Under the pieces are notes generated by a model that searched no databases, was not told the origin of the DNA, and was given only the letters and a program-made list of their open reading frames with translations. A program made the translations under genes and the position numbers. A stretch of DNA of 64,000 bases from Chimonanthus salicifolius (lineage: Eukaryota > Streptophyta > Magnoliopsida > Laurales > Calycanthaceae). Shown here in pieces: positions 12,495-22,582 of the stretch (the stretch's first letter is position 1; each line of letters opens with the position of its first letter). The stretch covers positions 15,070,884 through 15,134,883 of the forward strand of contig CM023537.1 in the NCBI GenBank assembly GCA_013350335.1, written 5' to 3'.

Positions 12495-13711
12495 TCCAAA
12501 TACTAAAATCATAAAACTAAAATATCAAATAAATATGAAACTTGTTTCATCCAACCTAGCAAATCTCAAATTTTGGATTAATTTTTATTCTATTCCTTTA
12601 AGGGTTTTGCAATTTTGTCATTTCTCTTCTTTGGATGCTGGTTTATACCTCTTTAGCAAGAGAATATCTAGTTAAAAGTTTAAGCATTCGTTGGAGAAGA
12701 AGAGGGAAGAAATGAAATGAAATGAAATGAAATGGTGGGATATTCCAGCCTCTTTTGTATTTTGTCCTTGATGCACCAAAGGCTTGAAATTCTCCATATG
12801 CGATAAGATTCAAAGCAAAAAAAAAGAGAGTAAAAGAAAGATGAAGACAAAAGAAAATTGCTTTGGGAAAGTATCAAATTTAGATCAGGGCTTGATATTT
12901 TGATATTCTTAGAGATAAAGATGTACTCAAGGAATGTTTTTTTTCCACTTTCTACAACAAAGACTCTACCCTTTAACATTGCAAATTGTAAAGGCAACTC
13001 TCACTTGTCGTCCTTAATTTCTAATTTAGAAAATTATTTATCTGTTCTTGTTTTGAAATAGAAGACCAAATACGATCTTAGTCCACAAGTTAAAAAGCTA
13101 CATATTACTGGCAAAAGGAGAAGACGTCTACCATTAAGAATGTGGAGAGAAAGGATAAAGAAAAATATATTTGATTGTGGAGTTGTTGATGTTATGATAG
13201 TGTCAAACAAAGAAGTAAAACTCATAAATTTGACCTCAAATAGATGAGATTCTAATATATGATGATGATAATCATGATAATGATCGCTTATTTGTTTTAC
13301 TTAGTTTGATCTTATATCTTCGTAAACTTAAGAATATTTTGCAATGTGACCCATCAATTCAAATTTTAGAACAATGGGAATATAAAACAGACAGCTTGCA
13401 AGAAAAGCATCTTGGAAAGGGAAGAATATTTTCATTACAAATCAAATTTAGAAATTATAGTTTAAAAAAATGGAAAATCGCCTCTACTTGTTAGAGAGAT
13501 TCTCTCAAACTATATAGTTAAGCACATAGTCTATCTTGTTTGGCCAACTTAAATTTAGGGCACGGAGAAAAAATAATAGAATATAAGCTTTGATATGAAA
13601 GAACTCAAAAAAATAATTCTAAGTAAATGAATATTAATTTGATTTTAATGATAATAACTATATCGTTCTACAAAAGCAGCAAAACTTTAACATGAAATTT
13701 CAATTGTTGAT
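12495..13711. other. Intergenic stretch, no gene recognised
   Basis: Contains a short (AAATG)n repeat near 12712-12733 and a (GAT)n patch near 13259-13284. Open frames of 60-105 codons on both strands have no family resemblance. Confidence 0.45.
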
Positions 13712-14182
13712 CACGGGTAAAAAATTGGTTCGCCGATACACATTCGTCCGTCACCTGTTCAAACCTCGACCATAACATACCCATACATTGCGGTCAACAC
13801 ATATCAACCTTAATTTTTCCACAGCATATGATTTCATTCTCTTTGTCCAAGTATAACACTTGCTTGCGAGTTGTGATGACTTTACTGAAGAGAATAACTT
13901 TTCTTGCTTCTCATGAAAGGTTAAAAGCATAGGCCAAAAATTCGGATGACTCTCCTCAATTTTTATTTTTGAAAATCTCGGCTTCTTTTTTTTTAAATAA
14001 AAAAAAACTGTTTTAAAAAAAATTAAAAATATAAATATCGGCCGATATCGGACGAATATCAGCCGAGATATTGACTTGGCCCACACCGATATTTGTACTT
14101 TTTTTTAAATAAAAAATAAAAATCGGCCGAATTTTTTATCTCTTGCTGATACGCACATTATCGGCCGAGATTTCGACCCCGG
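13712..14182. mobile_element. Degenerate hAT-like TATCGG-family copy
   Basis: The right end GATTTCGACCCCGG is the inverted form of the CAGGGGTCGAGATATCGG terminus of the 22583 copy, and 14030-14165 holds ATATCGGCCGATATCGGACG, ATCAGCCGAGATATT and TTATCGGCCGAGATTT. The left boundary, placed at CACGGGTAAAA, is uncertain and no matching 8-bp flank was found, so this may be truncated or rearranged. Confidence 0.4.
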
Positions 14183-14751
14183 TTAAAAGTAGAGAAGCAT
14201 ATTAAAGAAAAAGCTCGTATTATCATTTTACATTTCTAGGCCCAAAATAAATTTTGCCCACCACACAGCCATTTATTATTTTCATCCAATGATATGATAT
14301 GTAAGAGATATTAAAATTTGAGATGAATATTAATTAAAGTCTTTAAATGAATAAAAAAGTTGTCAAAATCACCTTTTTAAATTTAGCTAATAATTAATTT
14401 CATTCAATCAAACAACTATCTTTGAAATATTATAATCGATCAAGTGTAAACTGATTCACATGGGCAGGAAATGAAGCTTATTTTAAAACCTTTTTTTAGA
14501 GAGAACGACAAACTCAAAACCTTCAATATCATGGGCTCGATATAGATGAGTTGGGCCTGGATCAAGTTCAAATCATTGCAAGATCTAATTTTGTTCAAAA
14601 CTTGTATGAAATTTGGGCAAGTATTTGCATCTCACATTGCCTGTTGCATTTCCTACTTATCGAATTCGTGACTTTAAAACTTTTTATCGAATTTTTCTAA
14701 AAAAACTGTATATATAAACTAATATATGGATCGAGTTTCTTTTGATCTTTT
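14183..14751. other. AT-rich spacer
   Basis: No gene, RNA or bounded repeat recognised. Confidence 0.4.
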
Positions 14752-14894
14752 AAGCCATTCTAAATGATATTATAATATCTATAAATATATATTCAATATT
14801 TTGGCTTTTAAGCAAATTCTAAATGATATTATAATATATATAAATATATATTCAATATTATTTGCTTTTAAGCAAATTCTAAATGATATTAATG
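14752..14894. repeat. Tandem repeat, about 60-bp period, 2.3 copies
   Basis: TTTTAAGC.AATTCTAAATGA followed by TATTATAATAT.TATAAATATATATTCAATATT.TGGC is repeated with starts at about 14752, 14812 and 14872. The units differ by a few substitutions and a 1-bp length change. Confidence 0.75.
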
Positions 14895-15049
14895 AGAAAT
14901 GGTAGGGTATATATTTTTTTGCAGATAATATATTATTAATTAATGAAAGCAAATGCAACAACTTAATGCCAAGTTAGAATCTCAGAGGAGAACTTTTGAA
15001 ACAAAGAGTCTAAAAATTAATAAAAATAAAATAAAATGCATTAATGCAA

Positions 15050-15640
15050 CTTTAGTGGAGCTAAATATAGTGATAGTAACCCAATTAAAATTGAAAATGA
15101 CTTGGTAATACATTATGATAAATTTAGATACTTGAGTTCTTTGATAGAATCTCATAAAAGATTTGACTCAGATATCACTAACCGAATGAGAGTAGAATGT
15201 GTCAAAATGTAGACAAATTAAGGAGTTTGTTGCGAATAAAAGGGTCTCACATTGCTTTAGGGATGATTTTATAAAACAGTTATCAAGTCCGCAATGCTTT
15301 ATAAAGCCAAGTGTTGGACAACGAAGAAAAGACAAGTACACAAAATTCAAGAAAGGTGATGCACAACTCTAAAAGATAGAATGAAATATGACTACATCAA
15401 GGGCAGTTTAAAAATAGTACTAATTGATGACAAATTGACAGACCTATTTAAGGTTGTTTGGGCATGTGAATAGATGGGCAAAGACGATCATATTACATAT
15501 AGTTGAGAAGTTAAAAACTCTAGGAACAAGAAAAAGAGGTAGACCTTTGAAAATGAACAATGAATTCTTAGATTCAAGGGTTGCAAAGCAAATGTCCACA
15601 ATTTACAGATTTCAAGGTATATTTCCATCCTATTGACTAA
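15050..15640 (+). pseudogene. LINE reverse-transcriptase 3' relic
   Basis: Conceptual translation in shifting frames gives FRYLSSLIE, then YKTVIKSAMLYKAKCWTTKK, then VWACE, and GTRKRGRP in the open frame 15454-15636. These align in order with the carboxy-terminal part of plant L1-type LINE reverse transcriptases (patterns KYLGS.I, Y.T..RPAMLYG.ECW..KK, WFGHV.R, R.RGRP). Several stops and frameshifts show it is dead. Only this C-terminal portion is recognisable. Confidence 0.7.
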
Positions 15641-15832
15641 ACATGGTTGAAGGTCAGGTCATGGTCATAGATCTAGTCAAAGGTTGTGATCTGCATGAGT
15701 CTTAGATCATAGGTTTGGTTTGGTCATAGTTAGTCAATGGGTGGGGCTATAGGCCTTTAGGGCATAATTAGTATTCTCAGAATTATTTAAAATTTATGGA
15801 TTTTGTTCCTACACAAATATTCTTCCACCTAA
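15641..15832. other. Short spacer after LINE relic
   Basis: G/T-rich direct sub-repeats of GGTCATAG/TCTAGTCAAAGG type occur at 15650-15740. No gene. Confidence 0.35.
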
Positions 15833-15928
15833 GAAAGCCAAAGGTGCCAGATTCAAACCCCTGTAGTCTCACCTAATGTGCCCTAAGAACAATGGATTCA
15901 CCTGTGGGGACTTTACATTGAATTTCTG
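15833..15928 (+). mobile_element. SINE family A remnant
   Basis: B-box-like ATTCAAACCCC at about 15853 is followed by the family A 3' signature TGTGCCCTAAGAACAATGGA then TTCACCTGTGGGGACTTTAC. No A-rich tail or TSD was detected. It runs directly into an LTR-like sequence at 15929. Confidence 0.4.
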
Positions 15929-16080
15929 TGATGACCCGACCTAACCCTATAACGATTTTGTCCGCTTTGAATCCACGGGCCCGCACGATTTTACTTTAAA
16001 CCTTGCCTACCTATCCAGGCCGCAAAAGGCCTCATAATGGAAGAAGGTGGTGTTATAATTTCCTACCGTTTCCCACATGT
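15929..16080 (+). mobile_element. LTR-like remnant, second retroelement family
   Basis: Starts TGATGACCCGACCTAACC, then GATTTTGTCCGCTTTGAATC, then TTATAA and TTTCCCACATG. The same order, inverted, occurs at 21895-22137. This is the layout of short plant LTRs (small-LTR or TRIM-like elements). Only one terminus is clear here. Confidence 0.45.
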
Positions 16081-16830
16081 AAATTCAATGCATATATATA
16101 GCCTTGGGATTCATGGTGTGTTTTTTGGTTTTGACGGTTGAGTATATTAGGACTTAAGATTCTCATATCTTCTTTTTTTTTAATTATATGGGCATCTCAA
16201 CAGGCCACACCACGTAGAAGTGAAACTGATTCCATATATATATAAAACACACACAAACCTCACGTATGAAGTTACTCTAAAGGAGTCAAACAAATTATGT
16301 CATACAAATCTTTTTATATATTTATCGACTATGCTAAAGTAACAAATTATTTAATCACGTATTGAGGCCAATACCATAAAACGAAAATCTAAACATGGGC
16401 CTGATGACCCAGCTGTCATGAATGGACCGACGGCCCAACAGAGATCCACATGAAGTTGGTTCAAGAGTGAAGCCAAAGCATGTTGGAAATTTCTAGAATT
16501 TTAGTCACCTACACAGCAACGATCAGGTTCAAAGATTGGCAAACGAAACCTTACTTTCGGATTGTCGAAGCTGTTGACTCAAAATCTTGTTGAATCAACT
16601 CAGACTAACTCGCCCGAATCATTTTGAGTTTTAGAATTGTTCCAACTGATACCAACAAACCCGATGACCGTTCAAATCTTTGAAGAGCCAAGATGCCTCA
16701 TACCAAGAACCATGATAAAAACCTGAGTTGTAAACATTAGTCAACATTAAAATTTCAATCTTAGAAATATAATCACTTACCTATGAAATAATCGCTTTCT
16801 TTTGAATATTTACGTAAATCATAGAGATGA
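16081..16830. other. Intergenic stretch, no gene recognised
   Basis: Contains (TA)n-like words at 16091-16101 and 16234-16246 and moderately complex sequence at 16380-16720 that has no open frame of note. Confidence 0.4.
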
Positions 16831-16846
16831 ATACTTAGTTATAAAA

Positions 16847-17036
16847 ACCTTTGAGGGTTGGTTTGATGGTCAATAACCCACCTAAACTGTCAGAAGTTCT
16901 AAGGTTCAAGTCACTCTCAACATATAAGGGGTCACTCTCCATAGTTTTACGCAGTGTGTGTAGATAGAGAGGTTTGTACATACTCCAAATATTAGTTAGG
17001 TGTTCTAAAAGGCCTAAATACCTTGGTCTTAAAAAA
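16847..17036 (+). mobile_element. Full-length tRNA-like SINE, family B, perfect 16-bp TSD
   Basis: Flanked by identical ATACTTAGTTATAAAA at 16831-16846 and 17037-17052. The 190-bp body has an A-box-like GGTTTGATGGTCAATAACC and a B-box-like AGGTTCAAGTCAC about 45 bases later, then the family B body, and ends CCTTGGTCTTAAAAAAA. These are the hallmarks of a pol III SINE moved by LINE machinery. The best-preserved copy of its family in the window. Confidence 0.8.
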
Positions 17037-17052
17037 ATACTTAGTTATAAAA

Positions 17053-17785
17053 GCAATGCACCGAGCTCTATTCATCAGAAACGATGACCCATGAATCTAT
17101 GATCCGCGAAGCTAAACAAAAAGTGTGTGCATCATAAGGATTATGGAATAACTTAACATTTGCAGAAGAACAGTAGATTAGTAATAAATATGTGAAGTGT
17201 CAAGCCATCAATCCACACAACTTATTTAAACATAGAACTGAAGTCCCTAATCCATGATGAATAAAGCTTAACTCAGCTTCATATAACATGTCTAAGCAGT
17301 GTCATATGTTTCCAAAGGAAGAAATAATGAAAAGGGCAATAACAAGATAAGCAGCAAGGTGGTCTCGAGTTTCATTTCCATCAGCCAAACAGCCACCCTG
17401 CAAAACGACCATTTATTTATATGCACCTGCCAAATCATGTTTTGCAGAAACTAACGTTATTCAACTTCACACGGTCAAAATAGAAAGAAATATAATAGTG
17501 AAAATAAGAATAGAGCCATCTATTACAAAGACAACCTTTTCTTTTATTGGAAAATGAGAATGAAATTTAAAATATAAAATCGCGTTTGAATTCCTTCCCA
17601 ATAGCTAGCTCAAGATTTAAGATTTCAAATCCCAATGCTAAACAAAAAGAACAATTTTCTCGTTCTTTCCTCATAACAAGATCGGAATGCTAATTCAAAA
17701 ATAAAATTAAATTAAATAATAATAACCCCCCTTCCCAAAGAGGCAGAATGGTCCACGATAAAGAGATTTACCTAAAAAGGAAAAA
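17053..17785. other. Spacer with one possible minus-strand terminal exon
   Basis: No confident gene. On the minus strand, TTTTGCAG at 17405-17398 precedes a 32-codon frame (17397-17302, ending TGA) reading GGCLADGNETRD then a hydrophobic run AAYLVIALFIISSF. It resembles a short terminal exon, but no partner exon was identified. Confidence 0.25.
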
Positions 17786-18115
17786 GGGAGCTGCCCTTGG
17801 TGGTTACTAGACAAGGTGGAATTCATCCGTAAGGTCATAAAGCAGAATGATTTCCTCTTTATCCCTGTTCTCAGATCAGCAAATGAACAGGCTGATGCGC
17901 TAGCTAAAGGTGGTTTAGCTATGAGTCAGGGAATACCTTAACATTGGGCTTTTGGGGGTTAGTTTGTCTCTTGTAGCCTAGTTTTGTGGTTTGTTTTCCT
18001 GTAGTCCTGTTTTGGTGGGTTTCCTCTTTGGAGTCGGCCTTCTGGCCTGTTTTGTAAGTAAGTGTCTCTCCTCTTTGTATTCATTCTTTTTCTTTTTACC
18101 CTGCATCAAACAAAG
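17786..18115 (+). pseudogene. LINE RNase H carboxy-terminus and 3' tail
   Basis: An uninterrupted frame to TAA at 17939-17941 reads SCPWWLLDKVEFIRKV and then LRSANEQADALAKGG, the C-terminal signature of RNase H domains in plant non-LTR elements (PW...I..I ... R.AN..ADALAK.G). About 175 bases of T-rich 3' non-coding sequence follow. The upstream reverse transcriptase is missing, as expected for a 5'-truncated insertion. Confidence 0.65.
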
Positions 18116-18849
18116 TTAGCAATCAAGATCCAGATGACAAATTGGTACTCCAAAGTGAATTTTATCTCTAATTGTCCAATCAATCAAATTCAGTTTGATT
18201 CTCGTAAATAATGAGAACTAATGAGTTTATTCATTCAAATACTCTCAATTCTCCATTCCAAACTCCCCATAAAATGGCAAGAAGGATCTTATTTCTACCT
18301 TGCAAACCATTCCTAAGATTTTAGATTGCATTCTAGAGCCTGAACAGCCAATGGCTACAAATACTCCATCCAATAGTCTCCCTTAGATGAAGACACCTTG
18401 AAAATGAGAGATAAAAATGATGCATTTTTTTCCCTCAATGTGTTAGCCAACACCTTCTGCCACAACTTTATAAAGACTACCCGCTAGGCTTATCAGCTGG
18501 GCTTGTGTGATTAATTTACCCCCTCTGCCTCTGGAACTGAAGTAACAAAGTTAATTCACACCCTTCAGAACTCCACTTTTGTTGAATTTCTATGAATACT
18601 TGCACCATCTCATCTTTAGTCACAGATCAAAATTCTTGCTACAAAGTGAACAAGAATTATCAAACCTTCTCTCTCTGCCCAAAGCCTTGATGTCAATAGT
18701 TGTCTTGCATCCTCGCACGTGCCATTCTATGAATACTTGCACCAACTCATCTTTAATCATTGATCAACATTCTTGCTAGAAAGGAACCAAATGGATATTT
18801 TGTAACCATCATTTGCAATCATCTATCAATTTATAGCAGTAATTGCTAT
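18116..18849. other. Intergenic stretch, no gene recognised
   Basis: A diverged internal repetition is present: CTATGAATACTTGCACCA followed by TCTCATCTTTA.TCA near 18590 and again near 18726, in direct orientation. Short open frames overlap it without any recognisable product. Confidence 0.4.
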
Positions 18850-18869
18850 AGTATAAGTCTATATATATT

Positions 18870-19039
18870 TTGAACATCAAGGGCATTCACACGCCACATT
18901 GAAGGTGAGACTAATCCAATGGAAACATGAAACCGCTCGCAAGCCTCATGTATTGGCCAACTCCAAGGAGAGGGCCGAACCCAAGACCTCTAGTCTATTT
19001 TCAAAAGCTTACGCCAACTAAGCTACACCCATGCAGGCT
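18870..19039 (-). mobile_element. tRNA-like SINE, family C, copy 1
   Basis: On the minus strand it starts GCATGGGTGTAGCTTAGTTGG (A-box-like) with an AGAGGTCTTGGGTTCGGCCC-type B box about 40 bases on. Flanks AGTATAAGTCTATATATATT (from 18850) and AGTATTAGTTTATATATTAT (from 19040) look like an aged target duplication. Closely resembles 19125-19290. Confidence 0.55.
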
Positions 19040-19124
19040 AGTATTAGTTTATATATTATATGCTAATCTCACTATAAGGTGAAGCAAATCCTCTCTCTCA
19101 TTATAGTTGTAACTGTTGTAGTAT

Positions 19125-19290
19125 TAGTGGGTATCCCCACCCCACATTAGATGTGAGACTAATTCCATAGATACACAAAACCGCCCGCAAGCCTTGTACA
19201 TCCGGTAACTTCGAAGAGAGTTAAACCCAAGACCTCTAGTCTATTCCTAAAAGCTCAAGCCACCTGAGCTACATCCTTACGGGCTAGTCT
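19125..19290 (-). mobile_element. tRNA-like SINE, family C, copy 2
   Basis: On the minus strand, TAGCTCAGGTGGCTTGAGC is a close pol III A box and CTTGGGTTTAACTCTC is B-box-like. Direct repeats of about 30 bp with three mismatches (CTCACTATAAGGTGAAGCAA... at 19068-19097 and CTCACAATAAGATGAAGCAA... at 19296-19325) flank it, though not immediately, so they may be a local duplication rather than a TSD. Confidence 0.55.
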
Positions 19291-19334
19291 GCTCTCTCAC
19301 AATAAGATGAAGCAAATACTCTCTCCCTATCCCT

Positions 19335-21072
19335 CTCCAAAGCCTTGATGTCATTGGTGAAGTTACCAACCCAAGAATATAGTTGCCTTGCTAATTGATG
19401 CTAGTGATGAAGTTACTAGCCAAAAATATAGTTGTCTTGCCACATGCTATTCTAATAAAAATATGCAAAACTCCTTCCTTTAACTATAGTGGGCTCAATC
19501 TCATACTCAAAGCTATCTTTTTGTTTAAGTTACATGGATTTTTTGAACTGGGTGAGATAACTGTGTAGGAATGTCTTGATCGCCAACCCTAGATGGATAG
19601 AATAAATGGCTCTAACGATGACATTGATGACCTGTGTAAAAATATCTAGATTATTGGATTCTTCACTACTTCTTTCAAATTCTTCTAGTACTAACTTTAC
19701 CTTGTTTTGCATGGCATCAAGATATCATCACATCTTTTCCTCTTTGGAAATCTCAAAAAGATAAAGAAATATTTAATCATTTGAATAGTTGGAACAAATT
19801 TTATGAATTAACTTTAGTAATTGTTTTACGACATGTAATTCACTTCAAACTAAATAGATATTCAAAATTACCAAATATCATGCATAATCCATGAATCCTA
19901 TATATTTTCTTTTATTTCCCAAACCAGTCACCTTATTCCCACATTAGATTCTAATGCATGTTCCAACTACCAAGCAACCTCTTCATCCTTAATGATGTCT
20001 CTGAGTTTTCCTCTTGGTAATTTGGCTGCATTTCTTTGACCACGGGATCTAGAATCTTACTTTATATTTCATGTATCATTGTTTCTTCCATCTTGAACTT
20101 CTCTTTATTCCAAGTTCAGCCTTCCTTACAAGAATTTCAGATTATGGGAGAATCTGAAGCCTGCCCATCTGCCCAGTCCATTGATCTGCTACTTGGATTT
20201 GAACTCAACTCACTACAGCTACCTATTTTTCTGAAAGGACTCAACCTATGATAATCACACTGAAATTTAGCACCATAACATAATGAATTGAGTGTCTCCT
20301 TGTCAGAACTTCCTGCTGTTCCTTTTCTTACTTTCCATTTATACCTGTTCTTTGGGGTAATTTCCTTCAATTAGAGTCATGCTAAATTACATGAAAAAAT
20401 ATGCCAGCAACACCCATTTTCATTGCCCCAATTATTATACATCTGAAGTAGCAAATTCATCATGTAAACAAGATCTCTACCTTCTCTTACTCTCCTGAAA
20501 TCTATTTCTCCGCAAGCAACTAAAATAATATTTCCCAAACCAGCGAGAAATTGAGATTATTAAACTTTTTTTCCCGTGGTGATGGTGATGGTGGGTGGGG
20601 AATAACCTAGTTCCCCATTCTCACCAAGGCCTAGTAAGAAATCCAAATCCAAATCCAAAACAGAGAAAGCAAAGGAAACAAAATCTTTCCTCTAAAATAC
20701 TAATATCTTCACAATAAATAAAAATTCAAATTTCCCAGTCAGAAATGCATCCCAAATTCCTTAGTTTTCCCACAAGATCTATCATCGACCTAGTCTGTGG
20801 ATAACAAAAGAGGCATAAATCCAAATTCAAGAAACTCCCACTTCAATAAGAGATTCAAACTCAAGAGAAATCGATTTCAATACAATACTCAAATTTAACA
20901 AGTACCATTTCAGCATAAAATACCTGTTGAGATACATGCTCCAGATTCAGGAACATCCATCTCAAGACAGAAATATTCATTTCTTCAACACGAAAACCCC
21001 TCCCCCCTTTCAATACAAATGGATGAATGACTGAAGGATAAATCTGGAAAATGAAAGAAATGGGCACGCACC
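19335..21072. other. Spacer downstream of NDUFB3
   Basis: No confident gene. A 77-codon minus frame at 20137-20370 (with motif KGTAGSSDKETLNSLCYGAK) is unusually complex for random DNA, but it has no recognised family and could be part of a 3' untranslated region of the NDUFB3 transcript. AT content rises towards 20.7 kb. Confidence 0.4.
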
Positions 21073-21276
21073 TCAGTGGTGGGTGGAGGAGGAGGAGGAG
21101 GAGGAGGAGGAGAACTTGTTGTAGGCGGCCTCGCCTACGAGGTAGATTCCGAAGGCGACAAGAGCGATTCCGAGGCCAGGAGTGGCGTGCCTCAACTGAT
21201 TGCTCAGCATGGGATGCTTCCTCCATTCGTCTCTTCTCTTGAAGAACTCACCCGTCGGACCTAATGTCTTCCCCAT
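21073..21276 (-). CDS. NDUFB3: NADH dehydrogenase 1 beta subcomplex subunit 3 (complex I B12)
   Basis: Encodes a 67-residue accessory subunit of the membrane arm of mitochondrial complex I. The N-terminal half reads GPTGEFFKRRDEWRKHPMLS followed by NQLRHATPGLGIA, the hallmark of the plant B12/NDUFB3 family. A single hydrophobic segment (about residues 33-52) anchors it in the inner membrane. The tail is nine serines then THH; plant homologues are of similar length and end in a short His-containing tail. The frame is open for 65 codons upstream, but the ATG at 21276 is chosen because family members begin at MxKxLGxTGEFF. The coding sequence is a single exon; after the stop, GAGGTGCGT could start an intron in the 3' UTR. 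The gene lies downstream of STI on the same strand, a pairing I recall in Arabidopsis too. Confidence 0.9.
   Translation of the reverse strand: MGKTLGPTGEFFKRRDEWRKHPMLSNQLRHATPGLGIALVAFGIYLVGEAAYNKFSSSSSSSSSTHH
21083..21113. repeat. (GGA)n microsatellite coding for poly-Ser
   Basis: An uninterrupted run of about nine GGA units on the plus strand encodes the serine tract (TCC codons) near the C-terminus of NDUFB3. Changes in repeat number would alter only the number of serines. Confidence 0.85.
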
Positions 21277-21500
21277 CGCCGTCGCTACCGTCGCTGCCGT
21301 CTGCTGCCGCTTTCTCTTGGCTTTGGATTGATTTTTGCGATCTATAATCCACCGATGAAAGAAATGAAGGGTACGGACCGGTTTTATTATTAGACTGCAA
21401 CTCGCCCAACCCGGCTGGATTTCGGTTCTCTCCGAGCCCAGCCCGAACACCGAGACCAAACACAAGACCAAATTAACACCAATTACTCAAACCCAACTCT
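21277..21500 (-). promoter_or_regulatory. NDUFB3 5' leader and proximal promoter region
   Basis: GC-richer than the surroundings, directly upstream of the NDUFB3 ATG, with repeated GACGGCAGCGACGGTAGC-type triplets (21281-21306). It keeps a minus frame open, but the extra residues do not resemble the family, so it is read as leader. No TATA box can be assigned with confidence. Confidence 0.35.
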
Positions 21501-21894
21501 GGTCTGAAATTCTGATTGATTTTTAGCCCATTCAAGCCCAAATGATATATGTTGGTATAGTCAAGTTTGGGCTTGTTTGAGCTTTAAATAATTATTTTTA
21601 AATTATTCTATTAAAATATACATTATATATAGAAATTTCTTATATACATCAAGAGTAATTGCATCAGTGTTTTTGTTAATTGAATTTTAAATCAAGCCAT
21701 CCAACATAATTTAGATTTTTGAGCCAAACTCAAACTATCATATACTGTCTTGATCGGCCCAAATTCTAATTCAGATATGATATTTTGACTGAAAAAGACT
21801 GAAACTCTGATTGATTTTTAGCCCATTCAAACCCAACTCTTGTATTCTGCTCCACCAGAAGATGCTCACAACAGCGTAGTCCAGCTCGTCGACC
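21501..21894. repeat. Direct repeat pair in upstream spacer
   Basis: About 39 bases containing CTGATTGATTTTTAGCCCAT and TCAA.CCCAA occur at 21503-21541 and again at 21801-21840 in the same orientation. The DNA between them is AT-rich with no gene. Possibly the remains of an inserted element. Confidence 0.5.
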
Positions 21895-22137
21895 AGTCTC
21901 AAGAGTTATTTAACGCCACCTTCTCCCCAAACCCATATCGGAAAGTGTCCCACATCGGTTTGGGAGGAGAAAAGAGAAGGGGATATAACTGGCGTACCCT
22001 TCTTGGTTCTTGTGTGAGGTTTTTTGGGCCCGAGTCCAAATGCAAAACTGTGCCGGTTCGAGCTGTGTGCGACGCCCAAAGCGGACAATATCTTACTGAG
22101 TCAAACCCTAAGCCCTGTATGTAGGTCGGGTCATTAC
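21895..22137 (-). mobile_element. LTR-like remnant, second retroelement family
   Basis: Inverted relative to 15929-16080. On the minus strand it starts TGTAATGACCCGACCTAC, then ATATTGTCCGCTTTGGG, GTTATATCC and CCGATGTGGGACACTTTCC. The terminal TG is clear at 22137 but the other end is not. GC-richer than its surroundings. The open frames here (21840-22124 and its complement) are by-products. Confidence 0.5.
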
Positions 22138-22582
22138 ATTATTAAAGTAATCTCATTCTAAAGTGGAGTGCTTAAAAAGCTCAAATTCAGTTGATCTAAA
22201 CTTCTAAATTAAATCAAAGATCTTAAATTTGATTTTTCCCAAACTTACCTGATATACGAGACTTGTAGTAGTATCTCACTTCAAATATTGGGTGGAGATA
22301 CCCATGTTGTAAAAAACATATTTTGAGTGTAGAACCTTTTTTACATTAAGTAGGATAATAAATCTTGTTTATTAATGAATCATGAGTTCAATTACAAATT
22401 TTGGCCCAAATCTGAAATATCAACTGAAATTTTTCAGTCTAATCTCAGACCAAAATCTGAACTTTTCAAAATTTCTGCCAATGTTTTGAAATATCCCCAA
22501 CATATTCAAATTTCAGCCAAAATTTTTGGTCCACGTACCAATTTTTTTTTTCTCGTCCGAAATTTGTAAGAGGTTATGAGAG
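22138..22582. other. AT-rich spacer
   Basis: Includes a short series of near-repeats of CCAAAATCTGAAATTTC type (22400-22545). No gene. Confidence 0.35.

Noticed and set aside
13751..14086. 111-codon minus open frame
   Set aside because: Overlaps the TATCGG-family element and A/T homopolymers; translation reflects the repeat.
16847..17036. Possible tRNA gene
   Set aside because: A- and B-box-like words are present, but the flanking 16-bp duplication and A-rich tail show it is a SINE; no tRNA cloverleaf was found.
21073..21471. 132-residue reading of the NDUFB3 frame
   Set aside because: The first 65 residues do not resemble the family and derive from leader sequence; the internal ATG at 21276 gives the usual length and start.
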